This document shows positions 8,064-16,352 of a stretch of 64,000 nucleotides of DNA, piece after piece. The stretch comes from CBDCYS01 sp965226245 (lineage in GTDB: Bacteria; Acidobacteriota; Terriglobia; Bryobacterales; UBA6623): contig CBDDCL010000015.1 of assembly GCA_965226245.1 (NCBI GenBank), forward strand, positions 1,240,001-1,304,000, written 5' to 3'. The notes under the pieces were generated by a model. It made no database searches and had not been told where the DNA came from. It worked only from the letters and a program-made list of their open reading frames with translations. Position 1 is the stretch's first letter. Every line of letters begins with the position of its first letter. A program made the position numbers and the translations under genes.

Positions 8064-8161
8064 TCGGAAGGGCCTATGATTTCGTCCTGTGGCTGTTGCA
8101 GAAAGTAGAAAACCCGGTCGATGTGGCGCAAGCACTCGTGTTTGCAACGCGTCGAGACTGA
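8027..8161 (+). pseudogene. Avd-like (diversity-generating retroelement accessory) N-terminal fragment
   Basis: The 44-codon frame starts MPQNVESEPAIVVGRAYDFV and continues LWLLQKVEN. This resembles the first helix of Avd-type four-helix-bundle proteins, which act with the reverse transcriptase of diversity-generating retroelements. After VEN homology stops and the frame ends at 8161. There is no adjacent DGR reverse transcriptase or template/variable repeat. The identification rests on one helix and is moderate. It overlaps the TIR fragment in another frame, so the junction is a product of rearrangement. Confidence 0.45.
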
Positions 8162-8245
8162 TCTCGACGCTTGGCTTCGGATGGCTACCGAATCCCAACC
8201 CGCATCAGCTTCCGCGAACACGAGAAACATAGACAGCCGACCAGC

Positions 8246-8296
8246 AAGAGCCGGCACGAGTGCCGGCTCGGCAAGCTAAGAGCTTGCGCCACGTGC
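8246..8296. repeat. REP-like hairpin repeat (inverted copy of 718-766)
   Basis: AGCCGGCACGAGTGCCGGCT forms a perfect hairpin apart from its centre, and is followed by GCAAGCTAAGAGCTTGC, a second hairpin. It is read through by the primase-like frame on the opposite strand. Confidence 0.65.
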
Positions 8297-8319
8297 GCAC
8301 TAGCCCAGATCCCTTCCAT

Positions 8320-8682
8320 GAAGCTGAGGCATGCCCCCCAGTCGTCGTCCAGAGCCAACCAGCGGCTCTGCAACCGGCGCTTCTTGAGCCACACCCACTT
8401 GAGCCACACCCATACGTCGTAAGCGCGGAACTCAGCGTCAGAGAGCCTAAACTCCAGGGAGGCGCTAAACTGCCGCTGTCGAGTGTGCAACTGCACCCCA
8501 ACCAAGTCGGCAAGCTTCTCGAAAGCTCCTCGAAAATTGAGCCCTTCGATTCTCTGCAGGAAGGAGTAAACGTCTCCACCCTCGCCGCCGTAGGTCTTGT
8601 AGGTCGTGTAGTGCTCCAGCACGTCGAGGATAAAGCCCTCTTCGATCGCGCGCCTGTCGCGTTTCACTTCACGACGATCCAA
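8320..8682 (-). pseudogene. DNA primase (CHC2-type) fragment
   Basis: The segment GGEGGDVYSFLQRIEGLNFR followed by GAFEKLADLVGVQL matches the region after the CHC2 zinc finger of DnaG-type primases (G-G-D-x-x-x-F, then A-x-x-x-L-A-x-x-x-G). No zinc-finger cysteines or TOPRIM domain are present and the frame dissolves into a REP-like repeat downstream. It is probably a relic of an integrated plasmid or phage-like element. Confidence 0.55.
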
Positions 8683-8929
8683 GTCTTAGCTGAGGGGTGT
8701 CACTCCATGTCGGTCAGAAGGCCAGGGATGGTGTAGGTTCCGGGCGGCAAGTTCTCCAACCAGGTCTCCTGATAGGTCAAACTGCGGGATGGGCGGCTGG
8801 CTCACGCTTCCCGGCGGGCGTTTCATCCTCGCTCGTGAGGATAAAAGATGGTTAGCTCGTGCGTTGCATCTTCCAGCGTTGCCTCGCGTTGCCGGGCGTT
8901 GACTCGCCCGCCGCTGTCGTTCCCGAAGC
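8683..8929. other. Degenerate sequence upstream of the metal ATPase
   Basis: No intact gene is seen. On the minus strand a short frame ends PGTYTIPGLLTDME just before the primase piece, apparently the end of another lost gene. On the plus strand, around 8859-8930, a frame reads RCLALPGVDSPAAVV. This vaguely recalls the LPGV-containing region of an HMA domain, so the ATPase may have lost its N-terminal metal-binding domain here. That is speculative. Confidence 0.3.
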
Positions 8930-11900
8930 TTGTTCTGCTATCTTGAACAAACATTGCACGTTGTTAGCGAAGACCATTCGATTAATCGGGACCGCCGCGA
9001 GCGCGTCAAGTACATCGGCTTCACCGCATTCGTCGGGCTGCTGCTGCTGCTGAACGCGACGGACCTGTTCTCGACGATTAGTATTCCTCTCACTGGCATC
9101 GCCATCGATACGGCGATTCTGCTAACGTTTCTCGCCGGCTACAAAACCTTCTACAACACCATCGGTTCATTGATGGAGAAGAAGATCTCCGCCGATTTGG
9201 CGATTTGCATCGCCGCGCTGGCGGCCCTCGCGGTAGGCGAGTACCTGGTGGCGGCCGAGGCGATGTTCATCATGCTGGTCGGCGAGGGCTTGGAGGCCTA
9301 TGCCGCGGGCCGGACAGAAGCCGCGATCCATCGCTTTGTCGAGCAGTTGCCTCACAAGGCGATGCTGCTGCGCGACGGTGAGGAAATCGAGGTGCCAGTG
9401 GAGGAATTGGCTCCCGGCGACGTCATCGTGGTTCGCGCGGGAGAGCGGATCGCCGCCGACGGCCTGGTCAAGAGCGGACAGTCGAGCGTGGATGAGAGTC
9501 CGATCACCGGCGAATCGGTGCCGCGCGACAAGGGCGAAGGGGAAGAAGTCTACGCGGGGACTGTCAACGGCCACGGCCTGCTGCATGTGCAGGTCACCAG
9601 TGCGGGCGAGGACTCCACGATTGCTCGAGTCGTCAAGCTCGTGCGGGAGGCGAAGAAGCATCGCGCACCTGTCGTTCGGACTGCTGATCGCTACGCACAG
9701 TATTTTCTGCCGGCTCTGTTGCTGGCGGCCGGCGGGACCTACTACCTCACCTCGGACTGGATGCGCACCGTCGCGGTTCTGATCGTCGGCTGCCCCTGCG
9801 CCCTGATTTTGGCTACGCCGGCGGCCATGGTCGCGGCGATCGGCGGCCTGGCGAGGCGGGGAATTCTGGTTCGCGGCGGGGCGATACTTCAGTGGGGGGC
9901 GAAGGCCGACACGGTCGTGTTCGACAAAACGGGCACGCTGACGTCCGGGCGTTTTCAGATCGTCAAGATTCTCACGACGGGCGGGCGCTCGGAAACCGAA
10001 GTCCTGTCGCTTTGCGCCTCGGCGGAGAGCGGATCGGACCATCCGCTAGCGAAGGTGATCGTCGAAAGCGCCCGCGAACGCGAGATTCCCTTTGAACTCT
10101 CGGATGATGCGCGCGTGATTCCCGGAAGAGGCGCGGAGTGTCATGTCAACGGAACGGTCATCCGGGCGGGCAATCAGGCTTTTCTGGCGGAGCACGGTAT
10201 CGGGGGGAGCCAAGCGTTTCTCGAGGAAACCGATAAGGCGGGCGCCACGGCTGTGCTGGTGGCGGCCGATGACGACTTGGCGGGAGCGATTCTGTTGCGC
10301 GATTCGCCGCGCGAAGGGGCGGCGCGCGCGGTTCGTGAGATCGAGCGTCTCGGAATCACCAATATCATCCTGCTGACCGGGGATCGCCGCCGGGCCGCCG
10401 AAGCGATTGCGCGTGAGGTGGGGATCTCGCACGTCGAATCGGAACTTCTGCCCGAGCAAAAGCTCGACCGCGTGCGGCAGTTGCAGGCGCAAGGCAGGTC
10501 GGTAATGATGGTCGGGGACGGAGTCAACGACGCTCCGGCTTTGGCGGCCGCGAACGTCGGGGTTGCCGTTGCCGGCTCGGGAGCCGACATTGCCGCCGAA
10601 GCCGCCGATGTTGTCGATCTGAACAAGTCACTCGAAAAGCTGCCTCGCCTGATCGAAGTCAGCCGCCGGGCCGTGACCATCGTCTGGCAAAACATCATCA
10701 TTTTCGCGGGCTTGGTCAACGTCATCGCTGTCATCGCGGCTGGAAAAGGCTTGCTCGGTCCAATCGGCGCCGCCATCACGCACCAGATTGCTTCTTTGCT
10801 GGTGATGGTCAATTCGGTCCGTTTGCTGAAGGTGGAGCGGCCGCGCGGCACTCGCTCGTGGTACGGGCGTCTCAGTGGCCGGCTGGGCCTGCCCCACCTC
10901 TGGGACCGCCTGCTTCACGAGATGGGGCGGCTGGATCCGGCCGCGGCTTTTGCCTGGATCTGGGAACGCCGGATCAAGCTGCTCAAACCGGCGGCGGCCG
11001 CCGCTCTAGCAATCTGGATACTGAGCGGGTTCTACACCGTGCCGCCGGAAGAAGTCGGCATTATCGAGCGCTTCGGACGAAAAGTGTTGCCGTATAAGGA
11101 GCCCGGCCTGCATTTCAAGTTGCCGGCTCCAATCGACCGCTTGCATCGCGTCAAGGCGAAGCAAGTGCGAGTCCTCGAGATCGGCTTCCGCGTGTCGGAA
11201 GGCGCGGGCTTCACCGAGCCGCCAGCTTATGAGTGGAACGTGCAGCACCGCGGCGGGCGAATGGAGTTCAAGCCCGAGGAGTCGCTGATGCTCACCGGCG
11301 ACCAGAACATGGTGGAGATGCATGTGGTTGTGCACTACGATCTCGATGAGCCCGGGGACTTCGTGTTTGAGCAATTCGATGCGGAAACGACGCTGCGGGT
11401 AGCCGCGGAGTCATCGCTGCAGATGATCGTCAACTCCATGTCCCTTGACGACCTGCTGACGATTCGGCGGCGCGACATCGAGAAAATGACCGAGGCGGAA
11501 CTGCAACAACGGCTGACTCGCTACCGTACGGGCGTGCGGGTCTTGCATGTGCGCCTGCAGGACGTCCATCCCTCGGTCGAGGTGGTGGACGCCTTTCGCG
11601 AAGTCGCCGGCGCGCTGGAAGAAAAAATCCGCATGATCAACGAGGCCGAGGGCTATCGCAACGAAAGGGTGGCGCTGGCGCGCGGGCAGGCGGAGGCGCA
11701 AGTTCAGCTTGCCGAGGCCTACAAGGTGAGGAGAACCAACCGCGCTTCGGGAGACGCCTCGCGATTCGTGCAATTGGAGCAGGCCTCGCGAGCGGCGCCG
11801 CAAACGACGCGTACGAGGCTGTACCTGGAAACGATGGAAGAAATTCTTCCCAGGCGCAAGAAGTTGATCCTGGACTCAAACAACGGCGGACGACGAAACC

Positions 11901-11995
11901 TTTTCTCGATTGAAGAGGGAGTGATTTTGGCGCCAGCCGGAGGCTCGATGCGGCAGCCAGCGCTGCCCATACCGCTGCCGGGAGAGGAAGACTAA
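8930..11995 (+). CDS. P1B-type metal ATPase fused to an HflK/SPFH domain
   Basis: The 1021-residue protein has two full modules. Residues ~30-640 form a heavy-metal P1B ATPase: four N-terminal membrane helices, TGES at 193-196 (actuator), CPC at 288-290 in the ion-path helix, DKTGTLTS with the phosphorylated Asp332, HPLA in the nucleotide domain, GDGVND at ~529-534 and two final helices. The last carries THQIASLLVMVNS, with His where zinc pumps usually have Asp. After a ~40-residue linker a further helix (~685-702) leads into an HflK-like SPFH/prohibitin domain with a coiled coil (NEAEGYRNERVALARGQAEA) and the end LYLETMEEILPRRKK. No HMA domain or N-terminal CxxC is seen. The start is an in-frame TTG; no ATG precedes the second helix, so the 5' end may be truncated. 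It heads a four-gene operon. The metal is probably divalent, which is an inference. Confidence 0.9.
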   Translation: MFCYLEQTLHVVSEDHSINRDRRERVKYIGFTAFVGLLLLLNATDLFSTISIPLTGIAIDTAILLTFLAGYKTFYNTIGSLMEKKISADLAICIAALAALAVGEYLVAAEAMFIMLVGEGLEAYAAGRTEAAIHRFVEQLPHKAMLLRDGEEIEVPVEELAPGDVIVVRAGERIAADGLVKSGQSSVDESPITGESVPRDKGEGEEVYAGTVNGHGLLHVQVTSAGEDSTIARVVKLVREAKKHRAPVVRTADRYAQYFLPALLLAAGGTYYLTSDWMRTVAVLIVGCPCALILATPAAMVAAIGGLARRGILVRGGAILQWGAKADTVVFDKTGTLTSGRFQIVKILTTGGRSETEVLSLCASAESGSDHPLAKVIVESAREREIPFELSDDARVIPGRGAECHVNGTVIRAGNQAFLAEHGIGGSQAFLEETDKAGATAVLVAADDDLAGAILLRDSPREGAARAVREIERLGITNIILLTGDRRRAAEAIAREVGISHVESELLPEQKLDRVRQLQAQGRSVMMVGDGVNDAPALAAANVGVAVAGSGADIAAEAADVVDLNKSLEKLPRLIEVSRRAVTIVWQNIIIFAGLVNVIAVIAAGKGLLGPIGAAITHQIASLLVMVNSVRLLKVERPRGTRSWYGRLSGRLGLPHLWDRLLHEMGRLDPAAAFAWIWERRIKLLKPAAAAALAIWILSGFYTVPPEEVGIIERFGRKVLPYKEPGLHFKLPAPIDRLHRVKAKQVRVLEIGFRVSEGAGFTEPPAYEWNVQHRGGRMEFKPEESLMLTGDQNMVEMHVVVHYDLDEPGDFVFEQFDAETTLRVAAESSLQMIVNSMSLDDLLTIRRRDIEKMTEAELQQRLTRYRTGVRVLHVRLQDVHPSVEVVDAFREVAGALEEKIRMINEAEGYRNERVALARGQAEAQVQLAEAYKVRRTNRASGDASRFVQLEQASRAAPQTTRTRLYLETMEEILPRRKKLILDSNNGGRRNLFSIEEGVILAPAGGSMRQPALPIPLPGEED

Positions 11996-13023
11996 TGCAT
12001 GACCACATGAATGACGGGCACGATCATCATCACCATGACGGCCACTCGCACGGGCACGATCATGACCACGGGCACGATCATGACCACGGGCACGATCATG
12101 ACCACGGCCAAGGAGACAGCGGTCATCCGCGGCCGCCGCGGGACTGGGACGCCCTGCGGCGGAAGTATGCCCCCTACCTGGGTGTGCTCGCCGTTGTTGG
12201 GCTGCTGTACGCAACGTTCTTCACCGTTGCCGAGACCGAGTTCGTCTTGGTGACGCAATTCGGGCGGCCGGTTGAGACAGTCACCGAGGCGGGTCTTCAC
12301 GTCAAGTGGCCTTATCAATCCGCCACGTACTTTGACCGGCGTTTGCGCGTCTACAATCCGCGTCCTTCGGAATTTCTGACTCGGGACAAAAAGAATCTGG
12401 TGATCGAGAGCTACGTGCTGTGGCAGATTGACGATCCTGAGGCTTTCGTCCAAACCGTGGGAGACGAAGTCGCGGCGGAGATGCGGCTGCATGACATCAC
12501 CTGGGCTGGGCTGGCAGCGGCGCTGGGGAACCACGATCTGGATGCCATTGTTTCTGCTGACCCGGAAAAGCTCCAGGCGCAACAAATGCTCGACGAGCTG
12601 ACCGAGCAGACCGGAGCCCGTGCTCTGGAACAGTATGGCATCCGGGTAGTGGATGTGAGAATCAAGCGGCTCAACCTTCCCGAGCAGAACAAGCAAAGTG
12701 TCTTTGCCCGCATGCGGGCCGAGCGCGAAAGAATCGCGCGGCAGTATCGGGCTGAAGGAGAAGAACAAGCCTTGAGGATCCGCGCCGCCGCGGACCGCCA
12801 GCGGGAGGAAACGCTTTCGCTGGCCTACAAGCAAGCCGAACAGACCAAAGGCGAGGGTGATGCCGAGGCCGCCCGCGTTTACGGGCGGGCTTACTCGCGA
12901 AATCCGCAATTTTATAAACTCGTCCGAACGCTGGAGGCCTACAAAAAAGCGCTCGATGACCAGACGACCGTCATCTTGAGCTCGGACTCGGAGCTGCTGC
13001 GGTTATTGACCCGCGGCCCGTGA
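11995..13023 (+). CDS. hflC: HflC-like SPFH protein with a histidine-rich N-terminal tail
   Basis: Of the first 44 residues 19 are His, in repeats of GHDHDH, giving a likely metal-binding cytoplasmic tail. A membrane helix (YLGVLAVVGLLYATFF) follows, then an SPFH domain with HflC signatures: FVLVTQFGRPV, GLHVKWPY, YGIRVVDVRIKRLNLP and the FARMRAERERIARQYRAEGE coiled coil. HflC with HflK forms a membrane cage that modulates FtsH in other bacteria. The ATG overlaps the stop of the ATPase-SPFH gene (TAATG), so translation is probably coupled. The His tail is not normal for HflC and may supply the metal-binding role missing from the ATPase. Confidence 0.88.
   Translation: MHDHMNDGHDHHHHDGHSHGHDHDHGHDHDHGHDHDHGQGDSGHPRPPRDWDALRRKYAPYLGVLAVVGLLYATFFTVAETEFVLVTQFGRPVETVTEAGLHVKWPYQSATYFDRRLRVYNPRPSEFLTRDKKNLVIESYVLWQIDDPEAFVQTVGDEVAAEMRLHDITWAGLAAALGNHDLDAIVSADPEKLQAQQMLDELTEQTGARALEQYGIRVVDVRIKRLNLPEQNKQSVFARMRAERERIARQYRAEGEEQALRIRAAADRQREETLSLAYKQAEQTKGEGDAEAARVYGRAYSRNPQFYKLVRTLEAYKKALDDQTTVILSSDSELLRLLTRGP
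12052..12105 (+). repeat. Three perfect 18-bp tandem repeats encoding His-rich tail
   Basis: GGGCACGATCATGACCAC is present three times in tandem, identical at the DNA level, encoding GHDHDH units. Identity at synonymous sites points to recent expansion or slippage, so tail length is likely to vary between strains. Confidence 0.9.
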
Positions 13024-13036
13024 CGTTAGGAATCGA

Positions 13037-14086
13037 ATGGGTGTAACCGTAGAAGCGCCACTGGCGAGGGAACCGGCTCCATCGGCCGGGCCGCCGGCTC
13101 ACGAGCAGCCGCCGCCGGCGAGCGGCGTTCGGGCGCCGCGTGGACGCCTGGCGTTCGCGGCGCTCTACGTGCTGTGGCTGCTCACGGGAATCTACCTCAT
13201 CCCCGCCGACGAGCAAGCCGTGGTTACCGTTTTCGGCGCTGTCAGCGAAGAGCGGGTGATGCCGGGGATCCACTACACCTGGCCGTATCCCATCGGGCAG
13301 GTGTACAAGCTGAAGGTGCGCCAGTTCCAGCGGACAGTGATCGGCGGGGACCCGGCGGATGCCGTGCTAGGCAGGGTCGAGCCGTTGCGCTCGCAGTTCC
13401 TTACCGGAGATCAAAACATCATCAACGTCCGGACGGTGGCGCAGTACAGCGTGGCGACTCCGGCGGACTATCTGTTCAGAGCCGATGATGTCGCGAAAGC
13501 CGTCGAAGTAGCTGTCGAAACCGAACTCGGACGCCAAATCGCGTCGCGGGTGGTGGATGACGTCCTGACAACAGAGAAAGTGGCGATTCAAGAAACCGTT
13601 CGCCAGCGGGCACAGCAGTTGATCGACGGCTATGGGTTAGGCGTGGTCCTTTCCACCGTCAATATCGAGCAGATCTCCCCTCCGCCCGAAGCCGCCGATG
13701 CGTTTCGCGACGTGGCCAGCGCGCGCGCCGATTCAGCCCGCATCGTCAATGAAGCCGAGGGCTATGCGAATGACATTATCCCCCGCGCGCGCGGGGAAGG
13801 CCAGCAGCTCATCGAAGCCTCGCTTGCCTACAAGGAACGCAAGATCAATGAAGCGCAGGGAGATGCCTCTCGCTTTACGCAGCTTGCCGCGGAGTACGAG
13901 AAGAACCCCGAAGTCACTAGAAACCGCCTGTACATCGAAACCCTGGAAGAGATTTTGCCGCGGCTCAAGAAAACGATAGTCGACGACCAGGGAAACCTCG
14001 ATTTGACGATTGTTCGCCGCAGCTCCCCGGCCGGGGGAGTTCCGGGAAATACCGGAAATGCCGGCCAAAGCTCAGTCCGGCCATGA
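13037..14086 (+). CDS. hflK: HflK-like SPFH protein
   Basis: The 349-residue protein has a Pro/Ala-rich N-terminal tail, one membrane helix (LAFAALYVLWLLTGIYLI) and an SPFH domain with HflK features: DEQAVVTVFGAV, PGIHYTWPYPIG, FLTGDQNIINV, SPPPEAADAFRDVASARAD, then NEAEGYANDIIPRARGE. It ends with ETLEEILPRLKK, the same tail seen in the ATPase fusion, so the operon carries two HflK-like domains and one HflC. It lies 13 bp after hflC and overlaps the next gene by 4 bp (ATGA). Expected role: partner of HflC in a membrane ring. Confidence 0.88.
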   Translation: MGVTVEAPLAREPAPSAGPPAHEQPPPASGVRAPRGRLAFAALYVLWLLTGIYLIPADEQAVVTVFGAVSEERVMPGIHYTWPYPIGQVYKLKVRQFQRTVIGGDPADAVLGRVEPLRSQFLTGDQNIINVRTVAQYSVATPADYLFRADDVAKAVEVAVETELGRQIASRVVDDVLTTEKVAIQETVRQRAQQLIDGYGLGVVLSTVNIEQISPPPEAADAFRDVASARADSARIVNEAEGYANDIIPRARGEGQQLIEASLAYKERKINEAQGDASRFTQLAAEYEKNPEVTRNRLYIETLEEILPRLKKTIVDDQGNLDLTIVRRSSPAGGVPGNTGNAGQSSVRP

Positions 14087-14592
14087 CAAAGGATGCCAAG
14101 ACGCGTGCCGCTACGATCGTCGTTATCGCCGCCGCCTTGGTTGTTTTGATCGGCCAGAAATACGATTGGAAGGCCGCCGGCCTGGACGGCGTTTCCAATT
14201 GGTCGTCCCGTCAAGCCAAAAAGGAAGCGGAGCCGCGCGACACCATCTATCGAATGCTCGATGCTGCTCGTGACGGGGATGGAGACGCCTATATTGCGTG
14301 CTACAGCAGCCAGATGGAGCGGATGCTGACGCAAAGCCGGACGGAAATGACTCCGCAGGGGTTTTCGCGATACCTGACCGAACGCAACCGTGAGGTCAAA
14401 GGCATCGCGATTTCCGAGCCCGAGACGCTTTCGGAAAGCGAGGTCAAAGTTCGAGTCGAGTACGTTTACGCGGATCGCAACGAAGCGCAGCACTTCTATC
14501 TCGATAAGCTGCCGGGAGGGTGGAAGATTTCCCGAATCGACGCGGCGGTTCGAGTGGAGACATTGGTTCCCTACGGCACTCCCGTTTATTAG
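14083..14592 (+). CDS. Single-pass membrane protein with NTF2-like domain
   Basis: A membrane helix (AATIVVIAAALVVLIGQ) is followed by an extracytoplasmic domain of ~120 residues. The pattern IYRMLDAARDGDGDAYIACY, a central helix and strands ending GGWKISRID is typical of NTF2-like/DUF4878-type cone folds. It overlaps hflK by 4 bp, so it is the last gene of the operon. Nothing in it indicates enzymatic activity; a ligand-binding or accessory role on the outer face is plausible. Confidence 0.7.
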   Translation: MTKDAKTRAATIVVIAAALVVLIGQKYDWKAAGLDGVSNWSSRQAKKEAEPRDTIYRMLDAARDGDGDAYIACYSSQMERMLTQSRTEMTPQGFSRYLTERNREVKGIAISEPETLSESEVKVRVEYVYADRNEAQHFYLDKLPGGWKISRIDAAVRVETLVPYGTPVY

Positions 14593-14660
14593 TGCGCCGG
14601 GGCGATAGAGGCCTTCATAGCGGCCTGACAACGCCCTCCGCGATGAACGCGGGCTCTCGG

Positions 14661-14870
14661 CTAGGCTTTCTTCTTGCGGGATTTTTTGACAGCCTTCTTC
14701 GCGCGTTTTTTCGGGATCGCTTTGGCTTCCGCTTCCTGCCTTAACTGCTGCAATAATTTGGGGGGGCGGCCTCGCCGCTTCCCTGTCTGCAGACTATCCA
14801 GTGCAAGAATCAACTTGTCGATTCTCTCCAGCTCTTTTCGCAATTCGCCAATAATTTCAATGACGTCCAT
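14661..14870 (-). CDS. Small basic protein with AT-hook motif
   Basis: The 69-residue protein starts at ATG 14870, 11 bp after an AAGGAG ribosome site; a GTG at 14879 is too close to that site. An N-terminal amphipathic helix (IIGELRKELERIDKLILAL) is followed by KRRGRPPKL, an AT-hook core, and a Lys/Arg-rich tail. Short proteins of this plan are common in Acidobacteriota and probably bind DNA. The target is unknown. Confidence 0.75.
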   Translation of the reverse strand: MDVIEIIGELRKELERIDKLILALDSLQTGKRRGRPPKLLQQLRQEAEAKAIPKKRAKKAVKKSRKKKA

Positions 14871-14879
14871 ATTACACAC

Positions 14880-15575
14880 TACTCCTTGTGCTGACTAAAC
14901 GTAAACGGCAGGGAGTGACCGTCTTAAATAAGGTAGCTCTCCTGGATCTGACGGTTCCTTCAACGACCCCAAATCGCACAGTCTATTAGGATACCTTTTA
15001 GCTTAAACCAAAAAGCAGTCTAAGCAGATGGGTGCGGTCTCCAGCTATGTTGAATTATACCGCTATCCCAGCGAAACGAAGGCGATCGATCTCTCCCAGA
15101 ATCGCTTACCGAAGCCGGTATTGTATCATCCAGAGGCGAGCGATCACAGCATTAAGAATATTGATAGGTTTTTGTCGGCTTTGGTTACTAAGGATCAGGT
15201 GACCAAGCCGGTTGACGTCTTTTGTTTATGGATCAGCGCGAGGCAGCACGCTGGGACTCTTGAGCGAAAAGAATTGTTGCACTCTGGGCTCAAACTGGAT
15301 GCACGGGGTTTCGCCCGGAGTGCGAAGAGTGCCGGCCAAAAGGCGCCACAATACCGCCGACGACATCGGTTCAGTGTGTCGCTGCCGGCCTGAAGAGTTT
15401 TCGCTGGATGTCTCACATTTAACCGCCAAAAAACCGCCGGATAGCGCAGCGGAAGAGAGCTGTTCACGGTCGTGCGCATGGATGCTATTCCTCAGGGTTT
15501 TTGCCGAAGTCGCGCGCATGTTCATGCCGTCAACAGACAGACCACGCCGCCGCTTTAGAAGCTGACTCGAAGCAA
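14880..15575. other. Intergenic stretch without a convincing gene
   Basis: About 700 bp separate the AT-hook gene and cdsA. The first part is AT-richer (14900-15220). Open frames on both strands have no recognisable motifs and no clear ribosome sites. No tRNA was found. Decayed mobile DNA is likely. Confidence 0.5.
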
Positions 15576-16352
15576 CTAGAGCATCCACCTCAGGCAAAGA
15601 TAGGCGGCCACAAAGGAAAACAAGACGCCGTCCAGGCGGTCTAGCATGCCTCCGTGCCCCGGCAAGATGGCGCCGCTGTCCTTTACTTGCGCTCCTCGCT
15701 TCAGGGCTGACTCGGCAAGATCGCCAAACTGCGCGGCTATGTTGATCGATGCCGCCAGCAGCACCACCTCAAAGAGATGCAGCTCAACAGGCTGGAAATA
15801 GTGCAGGTAAGCGGCGCCAACCGATATCGCGGCCGCACCTGATGCGAGGGTCCCCTCCCATGTCTTGTTAGGGCTGATCCGGGGGGCCAGCTTGTGACGG
15901 CCGAAGGCGCGCCCAGCGTAGTAGGCCGCTGCGTCCCCAACCCAATTCAAAACCAGGACGAGAAACAGCCAGTGCGGGCTGGCGGCATGAATGTCGCGAG
16001 CAAGAGCGAACGGTCCTCCGACATAGATCACTCCGAGTAGGGTAGAGGCAACGCCGGTGAGCGAACTTTCCAGGGTTCGTCCCCGCTGCAGAGACAGCAA
16101 CATCAGGGCCGCGGTAAGTACCACAAAGAAAGCGGGTTGTGGCAGTTCCGTGGAGACAACCAGCAGCACGCCCGCCGCATACCCGACAAGCCGAAACGGG
16201 TGCATTTGCTGCAAATCCGCGATTCCGTAGAACTCATGCAGGCACAGCAGCACCGCCAGCGCCATCACGCACAGCACGCCCCACAGCGGCGCGCAAAAAA
16301 CGACAACCGTGACGACGGGGATGAGCAGGAGGGCCGTCAGGACCCGTTTCAT
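15576..16352 (-). CDS. cdsA: Phosphatidate cytidylyltransferase
   Basis: A 258-residue multi-helix membrane protein with the CdsA signature near the C-terminus: ISPNKTWEGTLASG, then QFGDLAESALKRGAQVKDSG and PGHGGMLDRLDG, holding the acidic metal-binding residues. It makes CDP-diacylglycerol from phosphatidic acid and CTP, the branch point of phospholipid synthesis. Its start overlaps the uppS stop by 4 bp, the usual uppS-cdsA pair, so it is co-transcribed with uppS and probably ubiX upstream. The length is slightly short but complete. Confidence 0.95.
   Translation of the reverse strand: MKRVLTALLLIPVVTVVVFCAPLWGVLCVMALAVLLCLHEFYGIADLQQMHPFRLVGYAAGVLLVVSTELPQPAFFVVLTAALMLLSLQRGRTLESSLTGVASTLLGVIYVGGPFALARDIHAASPHWLFLVLVLNWVGDAAAYYAGRAFGRHKLAPRISPNKTWEGTLASGAAAISVGAAYLHYFQPVELHLFEVVLLAASINIAAQFGDLAESALKRGAQVKDSGAILPGHGGMLDRLDGVLFSFVAAYLCLRWML

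Noticed and set aside
8027..8161. A functional diversity-generating retroelement
   Set aside because: Only one helix of an Avd-like protein remains. No matching RT or template/variable repeat was seen; the RTs at 53-58 kb are intron-type and distant.
12052..12105. 18-bp tandem repeats considered as a CRISPR-like array
   Set aside because: There are no spacers. The units are contiguous and encode the His-rich tail of HflC in frame.
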